DNA of 64,000 bases from Parabacteroides massiliensis. GTDB taxonomy: Bacteria > Bacteroidota > Bacteroidia > Bacteroidales > Tannerellaceae. A program made the position numbers and the translations under genes. Shown one piece after another: positions 34,781 through 45,140 of the stretch. The DNA is taken from positions 1,387,198 through 1,451,197 of the forward strand of contig NZ_LT700191.1 of assembly GCF_900155425.1 (NCBI RefSeq), written 5' to 3'. Each line of letters starts with the position of its first letter. The first letter of the stretch is position 1. Under the pieces are notes generated by a model that was given only the letters and a program-made list of their open reading frames with translations, ran no database searches and was not told where the DNA came from.

Positions 34781-36154
34781 ATGAAGCAAACGACAACCTA
34801 TTTACTACTGATTTGCCTCGTTTCGGCAATGGGCGGATTACTGTTCGGTTACGACTGGGTGGTGATCGGAGGAGCCAAGATATTTTATGAACCCTTTTTC
34901 AACCTGGAAGGTTCGGCGGCCCTTCGCGGTTGGGCAATGAGCAGTGCGCTTGTCGGGTGCCTCGTGGGAGCTTTGCTTTCGGGTGCTTGGAGCGATCGCT
35001 ACGGGCGTAAGAAAATGCTGATCGCGGCCTCTTTCCTTTTTGTCGCTTCAGCTATCGGGACCGGAGTGGTCGACAGTTTTTTCTGGTTTGTCGTCTACCG
35101 CATTATCGGGGGATTCGGTATCGGTATTGCATCGAATGTCTCTCCGGTTTATATAGCAGAAGTTTCTCCTGCATCCGTCCGTGGCAAGTTTGTTTCACTC
35201 AACCAGCTGACGATCGTGTTAGGTATTTTGATGGCCCAGTTGGCGAACTGGCAGATCGGTGAATATTTTACAGCCGGCAGCGAGACGCTGAGTGTGGAAA
35301 GTATCGAATGGGCTTGGCGTTGGATGTTTTGGGCCGAGCTAGTTCCGGCAGGATTGTTCTTTGTCCTCTCCTTTGTGATTCCCGAAAGTCCCCGCTGGCT
35401 GGCTACGGCCGGACGATCTGACGAGGCCGGTAAGATCCTCGTACGTGTTGGCGGGGCGGAGTATGCCGGACAGACGCTCTCCGAATTGAAACAGTTGAAC
35501 GAAGACAAGAAAGAAAAGGCCAATTGGGGCGCTCTGTTGCAGCCCGGCGTGAGGATGGTATTGGTGATCGGGATCGTACTGGCTGTTTTTCAGCAATGGT
35601 GCGGGATTAATGTGATCTTCAATTATGCGCAGGAAATCTTTTCGGCTGCCGGCTATGCCGTGTCCGATGTCCTGATGAATATCGTGGTGACGGGTGTGAC
35701 GAACGTGATCTTTACGTTTGTCGCCATCTATACGGTAGATAAATGGGGGCGGCGCACGCTGATGTTTGTCGGTTCGGCCGGGCTGGCGGTGATCTACTTT
35801 ATTTTAGGAACCTGCTATTTTTTAGGAGTAAACGGCTGGCCGATGTTGCTCTTGGTCGTTTTGGCGATTGCCTGTTATGCGATGTCTCTGGCGCCGGTGG
35901 TCTGGGTGGTACTTTCTGAAATCTTCCCCGTCCGTATACGTGGGATGGCAATGGCACTTTCCACCTTCTTCCTTTGGGTGGCTTGTTTCTTGCTTACTTA
36001 TACCTTCCCGATCCTGAATGAAGCGGTCGGCGCTTCGGGTACGTTCTGGCTGTATGGCGGGATTTGTCTGGCCGGTTTCCTCTTTATACGGGCTAATCTC
36101 CCTGAAACCAAGGGTAAGACATTGGAAGAACTGGAAAAAGAATTAACGAAATAA
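34781..36154 (+). CDS. Sugar porter MFS transporter (XylE/GLUT-like)
   Basis: A 457-residue inner-membrane symporter with 12 predicted helices. Sugar-porter signatures are present: GGLLFGYDWVVIGGA in helix 1, SDRYGRKKML between helices 2 and 3, ISP-type YIAEVSPASVRGKFVSLNQL after helix 4, PESPRWL after helix 6, QQWCGINVIFNY in helix 7, DKWGRRTLM between 8 and 9, and PETKGKTLEELE at the C-terminus. It imports a monosaccharide, probably by proton symport. First gene of the operon under the shared operator; the DUF5107 gene follows after 9 bp. Its presence in place of SusC/D implies uptake of a small released sugar. Confidence 0.94.
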   Translation: MKQTTTYLLLICLVSAMGGLLFGYDWVVIGGAKIFYEPFFNLEGSAALRGWAMSSALVGCLVGALLSGAWSDRYGRKKMLIAASFLFVASAIGTGVVDSFFWFVVYRIIGGFGIGIASNVSPVYIAEVSPASVRGKFVSLNQLTIVLGILMAQLANWQIGEYFTAGSETLSVESIEWAWRWMFWAELVPAGLFFVLSFVIPESPRWLATAGRSDEAGKILVRVGGAEYAGQTLSELKQLNEDKKEKANWGALLQPGVRMVLVIGIVLAVFQQWCGINVIFNYAQEIFSAAGYAVSDVLMNIVVTGVTNVIFTFVAIYTVDKWGRRTLMFVGSAGLAVIYFILGTCYFLGVNGWPMLLLVVLAIACYAMSLAPVVWVVLSEIFPVRIRGMAMALSTFFLWVACFLLTYTFPILNEAVGASGTFWLYGGICLAGFLFIRANLPETKGKTLEELEKELTK

Positions 36155-36163
36155 ATTAAGAAT

Positions 36164-39100
36164 ATGGCAGAAAGTGTAAAAGTTTGGGAGGAAGATATCC
36201 TTCTTCCTACATACGGCATCGGAAAACCAGAAAAGAATCCGATGTTCCTGGAAAAACGCGTATACCAGGGAAGCAGCGGGGTCGTGTACCCATATCCTGT
36301 AATTGAGAAGATCGAAGATACTTGTGAGGATAAGTCCTATCATGCCGTGTATCTGGAAAATGAATATATAAAGGTGATGATCCTGCCGGAATTGGGTGGA
36401 CGGGTACAGATGGCGTACGACAAGATCAAGCAGCGTCATTTCATCTATTACAACCATGTGATCAAACCTGCTCTGGTCGGACTGACAGGCCCTTGGATTT
36501 CCGGTGGTATCGAGTTCAACTGGCCGCAGCACCACCGTCCGAGTACGTTCCTTCCGGTAGATTACTCGATCGAGAAAAAGCCGGACGGCAGTGTGGTTGT
36601 TTGGGTCAGCGAAAGAGAACGTATGTTCCACCAGAAAGGAATGGCTGGGTTCACGTTACGTCCGGGACGTGCTGTTTTGGAAATACAGGGTAAGGTGTAC
36701 AATCCGACTCCTGTTCCGCAGACTTTTCTTTGGTGGGCGAATCCGGCGGTTGCCGTGAACGAGCAGTATCAGTCTGTCTTCCCCGGTGATGTGAACGCCG
36801 TGTTCGATCATGGAAAGCGGGATGTCTCGCGCTACCCGATCGCTACCGGAACCTATTACAAGATGGACTATTCGGCAGGAGTCGATATCTCCCGCTATAA
36901 GAATATTCCCGTGCCGACATCCTATATGGCAATCCGTTCCAAATATGATTTTGTCGGCGGCTATGAAAACGATACCCGTGCCGGTGTCCTGCACGTAGCC
37001 GACCACCATGTCTCTCCGGGCAAAAAGCAATGGACTTGGGGAAACGGCGATTTCGGGCAGGCTTGGGATCGTAACCTGACGGATGCGGACGGCCCTTATA
37101 TCGAGTTGATGACGGGAGTCTACACCGATAACCAACCAGATTTCTCCTGGTTGCAACCGTATGAAGAAAAGACTTTCACCCAGTATTTTATGCCATACCG
37201 GGAATTGGGAGTGGTGAAGAATGCTTCTTCCGACCTGTTGATGAACATTGAACCGGAAGGCAATGCTTCCCGCTTGAAAATCTTCGCTACTTCGGCACAG
37301 AAGGATTTGCATATCATGGTAACGAAAGGGGAGGAACAAGTCCTGGATATCATTTGTGATATTACACCTGAAACAATCCTCGAAGAGTGGGTTCCGGTCG
37401 ATACTCTGACCGATATCCGTGTTTCTATCTGTAATTCGAAGGGAAAACTCCTTCTATCTTGGGAACCTGAACCCAATGAGATAAAAGAAGTGCCTGAACC
37501 GGCAAAAGCCGCTCTTGATCCGAAGGATATCCGGACGACGGAACAGCTTTACCTAACCGGTTTGCATCTTGAACAATATCGTCATGCGACCTATTCCGCA
37601 ACCGACTATTATGAAGAGGCGCTCAGCCGTGATCCGGATGATGTCCGCAACAATAACGCAATGGGATTGTGGCTGATCCGCAAGGGGCAGTTTGCAAAAG
37701 CCGAACCTTATTTGCGTCGTGCTGTCAAGACGTTGACGGAAAAGAACCCGAACCCGTATGACGGCGAGCCTTTGTATAATCTCGGGTTGTCGCTTAAATA
37801 CCAGGGCAAGACCGATGAGGCCTACGACTGTTTCTATAAAGCCTGTTGGAATGCAGCCTGGCAGGATGCCGGATATTATTCACTGGCCCAGTTGTCCGCT
37901 TCGAAAGGTAATTGGGAGGATGCTTTGTATGAAATCGATAAATCCCTGCTCCGTAACTGGCATAATTTGCGCGGTCGCCATTTGAAGGCTATCGTTCTCC
38001 GCCATCTCGGACGTGTGGACGAGGCGTTGGCCTTGATCCGGGAATCTCTCGCGATCGACCGTTTCAACTTCGGCTGTAGTTTTGAAGAGTATCTGTTGAC
38101 AGGCGAGAAGGCTGTCCTGGATGACCTGCTTGTACGGATGCGTTCGGAAGGGCATAACTACGAGGAATTATCGCTCGACTATGCCTCTGCCGGCTGCTTC
38201 GAAGAAGCCTTGAAAGTGGTTGAAGCCGCTTTCGAAGGGGTTGTTTCGGAACGCACATTGCTGCATTATTATAAAAGCTGGTTCCTGTTATCCTTAGGTC
38301 GTCTGAAAGAGGCTGAAATGGCTATCTGCGTTGCCGAGCATCAACCGGCTGACTGTTGTTTCCCGAATGCCCTCGAAGCGATCACGGCTTTACAGGCGGT
38401 AATCCGGTTTGCGGATGTCGCACCCAAAGCTCATTATTATTTAGGTAACCTGTGGTACGACAAGCGGCAGTACCCTGAAGCGATAGCTGAATGGGAGAAG
38501 TCGGTCGAACAGGACGATACGTTTCCGACGGTTCTCCGTAATTTGTCACTGGCCTATTTCAACAAACTGAATAAACAGCAGGAAGCAGTGGCTCTGCTCG
38601 AAAAGGCGTTTAAATTGGATATACAGGATGCCCGTATTCTGATGGAGCTTGACCAACTGTATAAGCGTCTGAACCGTTCCCATGCCGATCGTCTGGCTTT
38701 TTTGGAGAAATATCGGGAGGTTGCCTTTTCCCGAGATGACCTTTATCTGGAATATGTCACCTTATTGAACCAGTCAGGACGTTACGAAGAAGCGATCCGC
38801 ATGATCGATGCCCGCCGTTTTCATCCCTGGGAAGGGGGAGAGGGGAAAGTCCCGGCACAGTATCAGTTGGCACGCGTCGAGTTGGTAAAAACCTACCTGA
38901 AAGCCGGAGAGAATGAAAAAGCATTGGACTTGATTGAAGAATGCTTCATCTATCCCCATAACTTAGGCGAAGGAAAACTCTATGGCGCCCAGGAGAACGA
39001 TTTCAATTACTATAAAGCTTGCGCTTTACAAGCGTTGGAGCGTGAAACTGAAGCACGTGAACTGTTCCTGGCTGCCAGTATTGGGAATAGTCAACCAGCA

Positions 39101-39463
39101 GCCGCCATGTACTACAATGACCAGAAACCGGATAAGATCTTCTATCAGGGACTGGCTCTCCGTAAGTTGGGACGTGAAGATGAAGCCCGCGGGCGTTTTA
39201 ACCGGCTGATCGACTTTGGAGAGAAACATTTGTTCGACACCTTCAAGATGGACTATTTCGCCGTTTCACTTCCCGATCTCCAGATTTGGGAAGACGACAT
39301 GGACAAGAAGAACCGCATCCATTGCAACTACTTGATGGGATTGGGACATCTCGGACTCGGCAACCTCGACAAGGCAGAACGTTATTTCCATATTGCTGCC
39401 GGAATGGATAATAATCACCAGGGAGTACAGATACATTTGCAAATGGTCGGGAACCTAATATAA
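36164..39463 (+). CDS. DUF5107 protein with C-terminal tetratricopeptide repeats
   Basis: A 1099-residue protein with no signal peptide, so probably cytoplasmic. The N-terminal DUF5107 region (about 1-330) has a galactose-mutarotase-like beta-sandwich pattern: VMILPELGGRVQMAYDK, GGIEFNWPQHHRPSTF, FLWWANPAVAVN and the conserved DHHVSPGKKQWTWGNG. A beta linker follows. Residues about 450-1099 are roughly a dozen TPR-like units (ALSRDPDDVRNNNAMGLWLIRKG, PLYNLGLSLKYQGKTDEAYDCF, HYYLGNLWYDKRQYPEAIAEW). DUF5107 proteins recur in Bacteroidetes and other bacteria beside glycoside hydrolases and sugar transporters, with no function I can cite. Placed between an MFS sugar importer (9 bp) and GH2 genes (49 bp), it may act on or sense the imported sugar. 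An enzymatic role is inference. Confidence 0.85.
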   Translation: MAESVKVWEEDILLPTYGIGKPEKNPMFLEKRVYQGSSGVVYPYPVIEKIEDTCEDKSYHAVYLENEYIKVMILPELGGRVQMAYDKIKQRHFIYYNHVIKPALVGLTGPWISGGIEFNWPQHHRPSTFLPVDYSIEKKPDGSVVVWVSERERMFHQKGMAGFTLRPGRAVLEIQGKVYNPTPVPQTFLWWANPAVAVNEQYQSVFPGDVNAVFDHGKRDVSRYPIATGTYYKMDYSAGVDISRYKNIPVPTSYMAIRSKYDFVGGYENDTRAGVLHVADHHVSPGKKQWTWGNGDFGQAWDRNLTDADGPYIELMTGVYTDNQPDFSWLQPYEEKTFTQYFMPYRELGVVKNASSDLLMNIEPEGNASRLKIFATSAQKDLHIMVTKGEEQVLDIICDITPETILEEWVPVDTLTDIRVSICNSKGKLLLSWEPEPNEIKEVPEPAKAALDPKDIRTTEQLYLTGLHLEQYRHATYSATDYYEEALSRDPDDVRNNNAMGLWLIRKGQFAKAEPYLRRAVKTLTEKNPNPYDGEPLYNLGLSLKYQGKTDEAYDCFYKACWNAAWQDAGYYSLAQLSASKGNWEDALYEIDKSLLRNWHNLRGRHLKAIVLRHLGRVDEALALIRESLAIDRFNFGCSFEEYLLTGEKAVLDDLLVRMRSEGHNYEELSLDYASAGCFEEALKVVEAAFEGVVSERTLLHYYKSWFLLSLGRLKEAEMAICVAEHQPADCCFPNALEAITALQAVIRFADVAPKAHYYLGNLWYDKRQYPEAIAEWEKSVEQDDTFPTVLRNLSLAYFNKLNKQQEAVALLEKAFKLDIQDARILMELDQLYKRLNRSHADRLAFLEKYREVAFSRDDLYLEYVTLLNQSGRYEEAIRMIDARRFHPWEGGEGKVPAQYQLARVELVKTYLKAGENEKALDLIEECFIYPHNLGEGKLYGAQENDFNYYKACALQALERETEARELFLAASIGNSQPAAAMYYNDQKPDKIFYQGLALRKLGREDEARGRFNRLIDFGEKHLFDTFKMDYFAVSLPDLQIWEDDMDKKNRIHCNYLMGLGHLGLGNLDKAERYFHIAAGMDNNHQGVQIHLQMVGNLI

Positions 39464-39512
39464 CGAAACAAGTCGATGTACAGAAATATGAATTACTTAA
39501 ACTGATAGGATT

Positions 39513-42323
39513 ATGAAGCAGGTGAACTTCTTTTTATTTTGGGCTTTGATAAGCCTGGTATTCTTTCTTTCCTGTAAAGAGACTTCTTCCGAACTGTCTT
39601 TGGCTGGTGAGTGGCAATTTGCTTTGGATCCGGCAGATGCCGGAATAGGGCAGGAGTGGCAGAATAAAGACTTGAGAGACGTTGTCCGTTTGCCGGGTTC
39701 ATTACAAGAACAAGGGAAAGGCGAAGATGTCAGCCTGGATACCCGGTGGACCGGACAGGTAGTTGATAGTTCCTGGTATAATGCTCCCGAATATGCCAAA
39801 TATCGGCAACCGGGTAATATCAAAGTTCCTTTCTGGTTAAATCCGGACAAGCATTATGTAGGTGTAGCCTGGTATCGGAAGAAGGTGAATATCCCCTCCG
39901 GTTGGGAGAACCGACCGGTTATCCTCTATTTGGAGCGGACACATTGGGCGACGACACTCTATGTGGACGGTAAGAAAACCGGTGAACAGAATTCCCTTCA
40001 GACCCCTAACCGTTTTGTCCTGGATGGCCTGCAAGCTGGAGAGCATACAATTACATTGCGTGTGGATAACCGCCTTTATGTAGATGTCGGAATAAATGCA
40101 CATAGTGTCTCCGACCATACGCAAAGTAACTGGAACGGCATTATCGGGGATATCAAGCTGTCGGCAAAACCTTCCCGGTATATCGAATCCGTCCAAATCT
40201 ATCCGGATATAGAGAAAAGGCAGGCTAAATTAAAAATACGGCTGGCGGGAAATGCCGGAAAAGATAACTTGACTCTTTCCTTGCAGGCGGAAACTGCTTC
40301 AGGAGATCCGGTCGGTGAATCTGTCCAGGTGGAAATCGATGCAAAGGACTCGGATAGTTATATCGAAGCGACTATGGATATGGGACAAGACTTAAAAACC
40401 TGGTCAGAGCATACCCCAAATGTCTACAGGATGAATGTCTTGTTGCAGTCACCGGATGGAGTTGACAGAAAGACTTACGATTTCGGTTTCCGTGAGTTCA
40501 AGGCAAACGGTACACGTTTCGAGGTCAACGGGCAGCCCATTTTCCTACGTGGTACGCTCGAATGCTGTATATTTCCGCTGACAGGGTATCCCGCCATGCA
40601 AAATGATTATTGGGCGAAGATCTACCGTACTTGTAAAGAATATGGTTTGAATCATGTCCGTTTCCATTCCTGGTGTCCTCCGGAAGCCGCTTTTCATGTG
40701 GCCGATAGTATGGGAATTTACCTGCAAGTAGAATGCGGCGGATGGGCGGAAGTCGGTAGTGGCAAACCGCAGGATCAGTGGTTGAAGGAGGAGAGCGACC
40801 GCATCCTTGAAGAATACGGCAACCATCCTTCTTTCTGTATGATGGTCTACGGTAATGAACCCGGTGGGGCAGACCAGGTACGCTATCTTTCCGGTCTGGT
40901 CGATCATTGGAAGAGGGAAGATCCTCGCCGTGTTTATTCCAGCGCTGCCGGATGGCCGTATGTGGAAAATGCCGACTACTGGAACACCCCCAATCCACGT
41001 ATACAGGCTTGGGGCGCCGGTATCAACAGTATTATCAACAGGGAAGCTCCCCGGACGGATTATGATTTTGTAGACAAGATCCGAACTAATATGCCGACTG
41101 TCAGTCACGAAATCGGGCAGTGGTGCGTCTATCCTAACTTCAAGGAAATAGAGAAATATACAGGTGTACTGAAGGCCAAAAACTTGGAAATATTCAAGGA
41201 GACTTTAGCCGAGAAAGGCATGGAAGATATGGGAGAGAAATTCCTCTATGCTTCCGGTCGTCTGCAGACCCTTTGCTATAAGGCTGATATCGAAGCAGCT
41301 CTCCGTACATTGGGTTTTGCCGGTTTTCAACTGCTTGACTTGCATGATTTCCCCGGACAGGGAACGGCTTTGGTCGGTGTGCTCGACCCCTTTTGGGACG
41401 ATAAAGGATATGTAACGGGTGAAGAATACCGCACGTTCTGTAACAGCACTGTTCCGCTGGCCCGCTTTCCGAAAATGGTTTGGTTGAATAATGAAAAACT
41501 GGAAGTTCCGTTGGAAATAGCTCACTTCGGCGAGAAACCGCTTCCCGAAACAACGATTCGCTGGACTGTTTCGACTGCAGATAAACAGATATTGAAGGAA
41601 GGCTCTTTCACGCGTGAGATCCCCCTTGGTAATTGCATACCTGCCGGAACGGTCCTCTGTGATCTGTCTGGGATCAAGGAGCCTTCCCAACTTCTTGTCT
41701 CTGTTCGAGTCGAGAACACGGATATACGGAATCAGTGGAATATCTGGGTCTATCCGGCAGTGAAAAAAACGATCGATAATCTCCCGTATATTACGACACG
41801 TCTGGATCGGGCGGCGCAGGATAAACTGAATAAGGGTGAATCTGTCCTACTGTTGACCTATGGGACTGTCCCGCCTGAAAAGGGAGGTGACATAGCTGTC
41901 GGATTCTCCAGTATCTTCTGGAATACGGCTTGGACTCGCGGGCAGGCTCCGCATACGCTTGGTGTCTGCTGTGATGCCAAACATCCGGCATTGGCCGCTT
42001 TCCCGAATGAGGGAGTGAGTGACTACCAATGGTGGGATCTGATGAACCGTTGCAATGCCATGATTTTAGATGATTATCCGAAGGATTTCCGTCCGATTGT
42101 CCATATTGTCGACGACTGGTTTACGAACCGTAAACTCGGAATGCTTTACGAAGCCCATGTCGGAAAAGGCAAATTGTTGGTTTGTGGTGCCGATCTGCAA
42201 AACGATTTGGATAAACGTCCGGCGGCGGCCCAGTTTCGGCAAAGCCTTTTGGAATATATGACATCCGAATCGTTCAACCCATCGCAGGAGTTGAAAATAG
42301 AAGACGTATTATACACTAAATAA
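39513..42323 (+). CDS. Glycoside hydrolase family 2 lipoprotein (paralogue A)
   Basis: A 936-residue lipoprotein; signal MKQVNFFLFWALISLVFFLSC with lipobox Cys21. The GH2 order is visible: jelly-roll sugar-binding domain (LSLAGEWQFALDPADAG, WYRKKVNIPSGW, LRVDNRLY), Ig-like domain, then the TIM barrel (FEVNGQPIFLRGTLECC, GLNHVRFHSWCPPEAAF). Glu449 in YGNEPG is the acid/base and Glu533 in SHEIGQW the nucleophile. A long C-terminal region ends in a domain with FYEAHVGKGKLLVCGADL-like strands shared with the next gene. Related GH2 enzymes include beta-galactosidases, beta-glucuronidases and beta-mannosidases; the substrate here is not readable. Followed 9 bp later by a paralogue. Confidence 0.88.
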   Translation: MKQVNFFLFWALISLVFFLSCKETSSELSLAGEWQFALDPADAGIGQEWQNKDLRDVVRLPGSLQEQGKGEDVSLDTRWTGQVVDSSWYNAPEYAKYRQPGNIKVPFWLNPDKHYVGVAWYRKKVNIPSGWENRPVILYLERTHWATTLYVDGKKTGEQNSLQTPNRFVLDGLQAGEHTITLRVDNRLYVDVGINAHSVSDHTQSNWNGIIGDIKLSAKPSRYIESVQIYPDIEKRQAKLKIRLAGNAGKDNLTLSLQAETASGDPVGESVQVEIDAKDSDSYIEATMDMGQDLKTWSEHTPNVYRMNVLLQSPDGVDRKTYDFGFREFKANGTRFEVNGQPIFLRGTLECCIFPLTGYPAMQNDYWAKIYRTCKEYGLNHVRFHSWCPPEAAFHVADSMGIYLQVECGGWAEVGSGKPQDQWLKEESDRILEEYGNHPSFCMMVYGNEPGGADQVRYLSGLVDHWKREDPRRVYSSAAGWPYVENADYWNTPNPRIQAWGAGINSIINREAPRTDYDFVDKIRTNMPTVSHEIGQWCVYPNFKEIEKYTGVLKAKNLEIFKETLAEKGMEDMGEKFLYASGRLQTLCYKADIEAALRTLGFAGFQLLDLHDFPGQGTALVGVLDPFWDDKGYVTGEEYRTFCNSTVPLARFPKMVWLNNEKLEVPLEIAHFGEKPLPETTIRWTVSTADKQILKEGSFTREIPLGNCIPAGTVLCDLSGIKEPSQLLVSVRVENTDIRNQWNIWVYPAVKKTIDNLPYITTRLDRAAQDKLNKGESVLLLTYGTVPPEKGGDIAVGFSSIFWNTAWTRGQAPHTLGVCCDAKHPALAAFPNEGVSDYQWWDLMNRCNAMILDDYPKDFRPIVHIVDDWFTNRKLGMLYEAHVGKGKLLVCGADLQNDLDKRPAAAQFRQSLLEYMTSESFNPSQELKIEDVLYTK

Positions 42324-42332
42324 GAGCAAAGA

Positions 42333-45095
42333 ATGAAAAGACTCTCTATGTTATTGATCGGCCTGTTTGCTTGCCTGATGGTTCAGGCGGCACAGACCGA
42401 CCGGATGGATCTCTCCGGCCTGTGGCGTTTTCAACTGGATCCGATGGGATTCGGCAAGACTCCCGGATCTGAATTGTATTTGAGTAAACTGACGGAAACG
42501 ATCGAGCTGCCCGGTTCTATGGATGAAGGGGGCAAAGGGATCCGGAATATCGTAGCCCATGTGGATCGTCTGAGCCGCAAGTTTGAATATTGCGGACAGG
42601 CATGGTATCAGCGTGAAGTTGTGATACCCAAAGAATGGGAAGAAAGAGAAATCATTCTCTCGTTGGAACGTTGCCATTGGGAAACTGCCGTTTTTGTGGA
42701 TGGTGAACCGGTTGCGACCGATGAACGCCTTTCCACTCCGAACCGCTTTATCTTGACGAAGCAATTGACCCCCGGCCTGCATACCCTGACACTATGTGTC
42801 GATAACCGTCTGAAATACCCGATGGACCAGTGGAACCACGGAACAACCGAATACACGCAAACTAACTGGAACGGTGTTGTCGGCCGGATGGAACTTATTG
42901 CCAAACCGTCCAGCTATATCGGGAAGATGAAAATTTATCCCGATATCGAAGCGAAGAAGGTAAATGTACGCCTTGCCCTCCACGTTACAGGAAACAACCC
43001 AACAAAGGGAGAACTCACCCTCCGTATCCGGGAGAAGGATGGTAAAGAAGTTTGCCAGACAGTAATTCCCCTATCTCTTTCCGGCAAAGAGAACAAGATC
43101 GAACAAGAACTGGCTTTAGGCAAAGACATAAAACTGTGGAACGAGTTTTCCCCCGCTCTGTATGAACTGATTGCTACCCTTACGACGGAGGCTGGTGAGG
43201 ACACATATACGTCCGTCTTCGGTATGCGTCATGTAGAACAAGGTCGGCATCATATCCGTGTGAACGGTCGCGATATCCATTTGCGTGGTGTCTTGGACTG
43301 TTGCGTCTTTCCGCTTACCGGCTATCCGGCTACGGATGTGAAGGAGTGGAAACGTATTATGGGTACGGTTAAAGACCATGGAATGAACCATGTCCGTTTC
43401 CACTCCTGGTGTCCACCGGAAGCCGCTTTCGATGCCGCTGACGAATTAGGATTGTATCTGCAAGTCGAACTTCCGATGTGGATCAAGGATGTAGGGCAAT
43501 ACCCGGCCCGTCGTGACTTTTTCGAGCGGGAAATGTATGCAATATTGGATGAATATGGTAATCATCCTTCCTTTATCCTCTATTGTAACGGTAATGAGAA
43601 CGAAGGAGACTTTGCTGTTCTCGAAGACCTTGTGAAGAAAGGGCAAGCTTATGACAGCCGTCATCTTTATTCGGCTTCCACAGCTCGTACGCATGTGGCT
43701 GCCGATCAATATTATACTTCTCATGTGGCAGCCAGTGTCGGTGATACCAACCGGCGTTGGATCACCGTTTACGAAGGCAAACCTTCTACCGACTGGGATC
43801 GTTCCGAAGAATCGGCTATTGATGTTCCGGTCATTGCCCACGAAACAGGACAGCGTTGCATGTACCCTGATTTCGAGGAGATGAAGAAGTATACAGGTGT
43901 CCTCGAACCTCGTAACTTCAAAGTCTATCAAGACCGTCTCGCTAAGAACGGCATGTTGCATCAGGCGGGTGATTTTTTCCGGGCGACAGGCGCACATACC
44001 GTACTTCAGTATAAGGAGGTGAACGAAGCCTTATTGCGAACTTCCACTTCCGGAGGTTTCCAGTTGCTTGGCCTTTCGGATTTTCCCGGACAAGGAAGTG
44101 CTTTTGTCGGCATCTTGGATGCTTTTTGGGAAAGCAAAGGACTGGTGACACCGGAGAAATACCGCGAGTCATGTGCCCCGATCGTCCTGTTGGCACGTCT
44201 GCCGAAGCGAACCTATACGAATGCGGAGACTTTTACCGTGAAGATGGAAATTTATCATTTCGGCCCCGAAGCGATCCGTAAAGGCCAGCTGACTTGGCAA
44301 CTTGAAGATGAAAGCGGAGATATTGCGGCAAGTGGTAAGTTGAGTCATAAGGAAATACCGTTCAGTACGGTCGATTCTTTAGGGGTTATCCATATCCCGT
44401 TGGACAAGATCACGACCGCCGGACGCTACACCCTGAAAGCGCGTATTGCCGGGAACATCCGTAACGAATGGGATATATGGGTCTATCCTGCTGTCAAGCA
44501 GCCTGCATCCGAAGGCTACAAATATGTTCGCCGGTGGAGCGAAGCGAAAGAACTTCTTCAAAAAGGTGAGAACGTCCTATTGATCCCAGATAGCTGTGCT
44601 GGACGAAAAACACATTTTGTCGGCCATTTCTGGAATCCGATCATGTTCAACTGGAAACCGATGATTGTCGGAACGTGCATCGAACATAGACATCCGGTTT
44701 TCCGTGACTTTCCGACCTCCTACTACGCAGACTGGCAGTGGTGGGATATCCTGAACTATGCGACAGCTGTCGACTTGACCGATATACGTGCATTGACTCC
44801 TGTCATCCAGAGTGTCGATAGCTATGAATTCAACCGCAAGCTCGGTGTCTCGTTTGAGGCCTGTGTCGGTAGCGGTAAGCTGTTTGTCCTTGCGGTCGAT
44901 CCGGTTAAGGATATAGAGAAACGTCCGGCCATGCAACAACTGTTGATGTCGGTTCGCAATTATGTCGCTTCCGACCGTTTTGCCCCGACTGTCACTTTAC
45001 AGCCCTACGAGCTCGATGCCCTGTTCGACTACGACAAAATCCGGAAGGCGGAAACTCGTTCGAGTGAAGCTGTCAAGCAATTATTAAATCAATAA
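42333..45095 (+). CDS. Glycoside hydrolase family 2 enzyme (paralogue B)
   Basis: A 920-residue paralogue of the preceding gene, collinear over its length, but with a cleavable signal peptide (MKRLSMLLIGLFACLMVQA) where paralogue A has a lipobox. Barrel motifs repeat: IHLRGVLDCCVFPLTGYPA, GMNHVRFHSWCPPEAAF, acid/base Glu422 in NGNENEGD and nucleophile Glu504 in AHETGQRC. The C-terminal SFEACVGSGKLFVLAVD mirrors that of paralogue A. The difference in export signal suggests the pair works in two places (surface versus periplasm) or on two related linkages. Only 9 bp separate them, indicating tandem duplication inside an operon. Confidence 0.88.
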   Translation: MKRLSMLLIGLFACLMVQAAQTDRMDLSGLWRFQLDPMGFGKTPGSELYLSKLTETIELPGSMDEGGKGIRNIVAHVDRLSRKFEYCGQAWYQREVVIPKEWEEREIILSLERCHWETAVFVDGEPVATDERLSTPNRFILTKQLTPGLHTLTLCVDNRLKYPMDQWNHGTTEYTQTNWNGVVGRMELIAKPSSYIGKMKIYPDIEAKKVNVRLALHVTGNNPTKGELTLRIREKDGKEVCQTVIPLSLSGKENKIEQELALGKDIKLWNEFSPALYELIATLTTEAGEDTYTSVFGMRHVEQGRHHIRVNGRDIHLRGVLDCCVFPLTGYPATDVKEWKRIMGTVKDHGMNHVRFHSWCPPEAAFDAADELGLYLQVELPMWIKDVGQYPARRDFFEREMYAILDEYGNHPSFILYCNGNENEGDFAVLEDLVKKGQAYDSRHLYSASTARTHVAADQYYTSHVAASVGDTNRRWITVYEGKPSTDWDRSEESAIDVPVIAHETGQRCMYPDFEEMKKYTGVLEPRNFKVYQDRLAKNGMLHQAGDFFRATGAHTVLQYKEVNEALLRTSTSGGFQLLGLSDFPGQGSAFVGILDAFWESKGLVTPEKYRESCAPIVLLARLPKRTYTNAETFTVKMEIYHFGPEAIRKGQLTWQLEDESGDIAASGKLSHKEIPFSTVDSLGVIHIPLDKITTAGRYTLKARIAGNIRNEWDIWVYPAVKQPASEGYKYVRRWSEAKELLQKGENVLLIPDSCAGRKTHFVGHFWNPIMFNWKPMIVGTCIEHRHPVFRDFPTSYYADWQWWDILNYATAVDLTDIRALTPVIQSVDSYEFNRKLGVSFEACVGSGKLFVLAVDPVKDIEKRPAMQQLLMSVRNYVASDRFAPTVTLQPYELDALFDYDKIRKAETRSSEAVKQLLNQ

Positions 45096-45140
45096 ATCGT
45101 ATTTTTGTTGAACAAAAAGAATAATATCGATTTGATACAA

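Noticed and set aside
34781-36154. Reading the 29.8-47.4 kb locus as a classical polysaccharide utilisation locus
   Set aside because: No SusC/SusD pair is present; import is by an MFS sugar porter.
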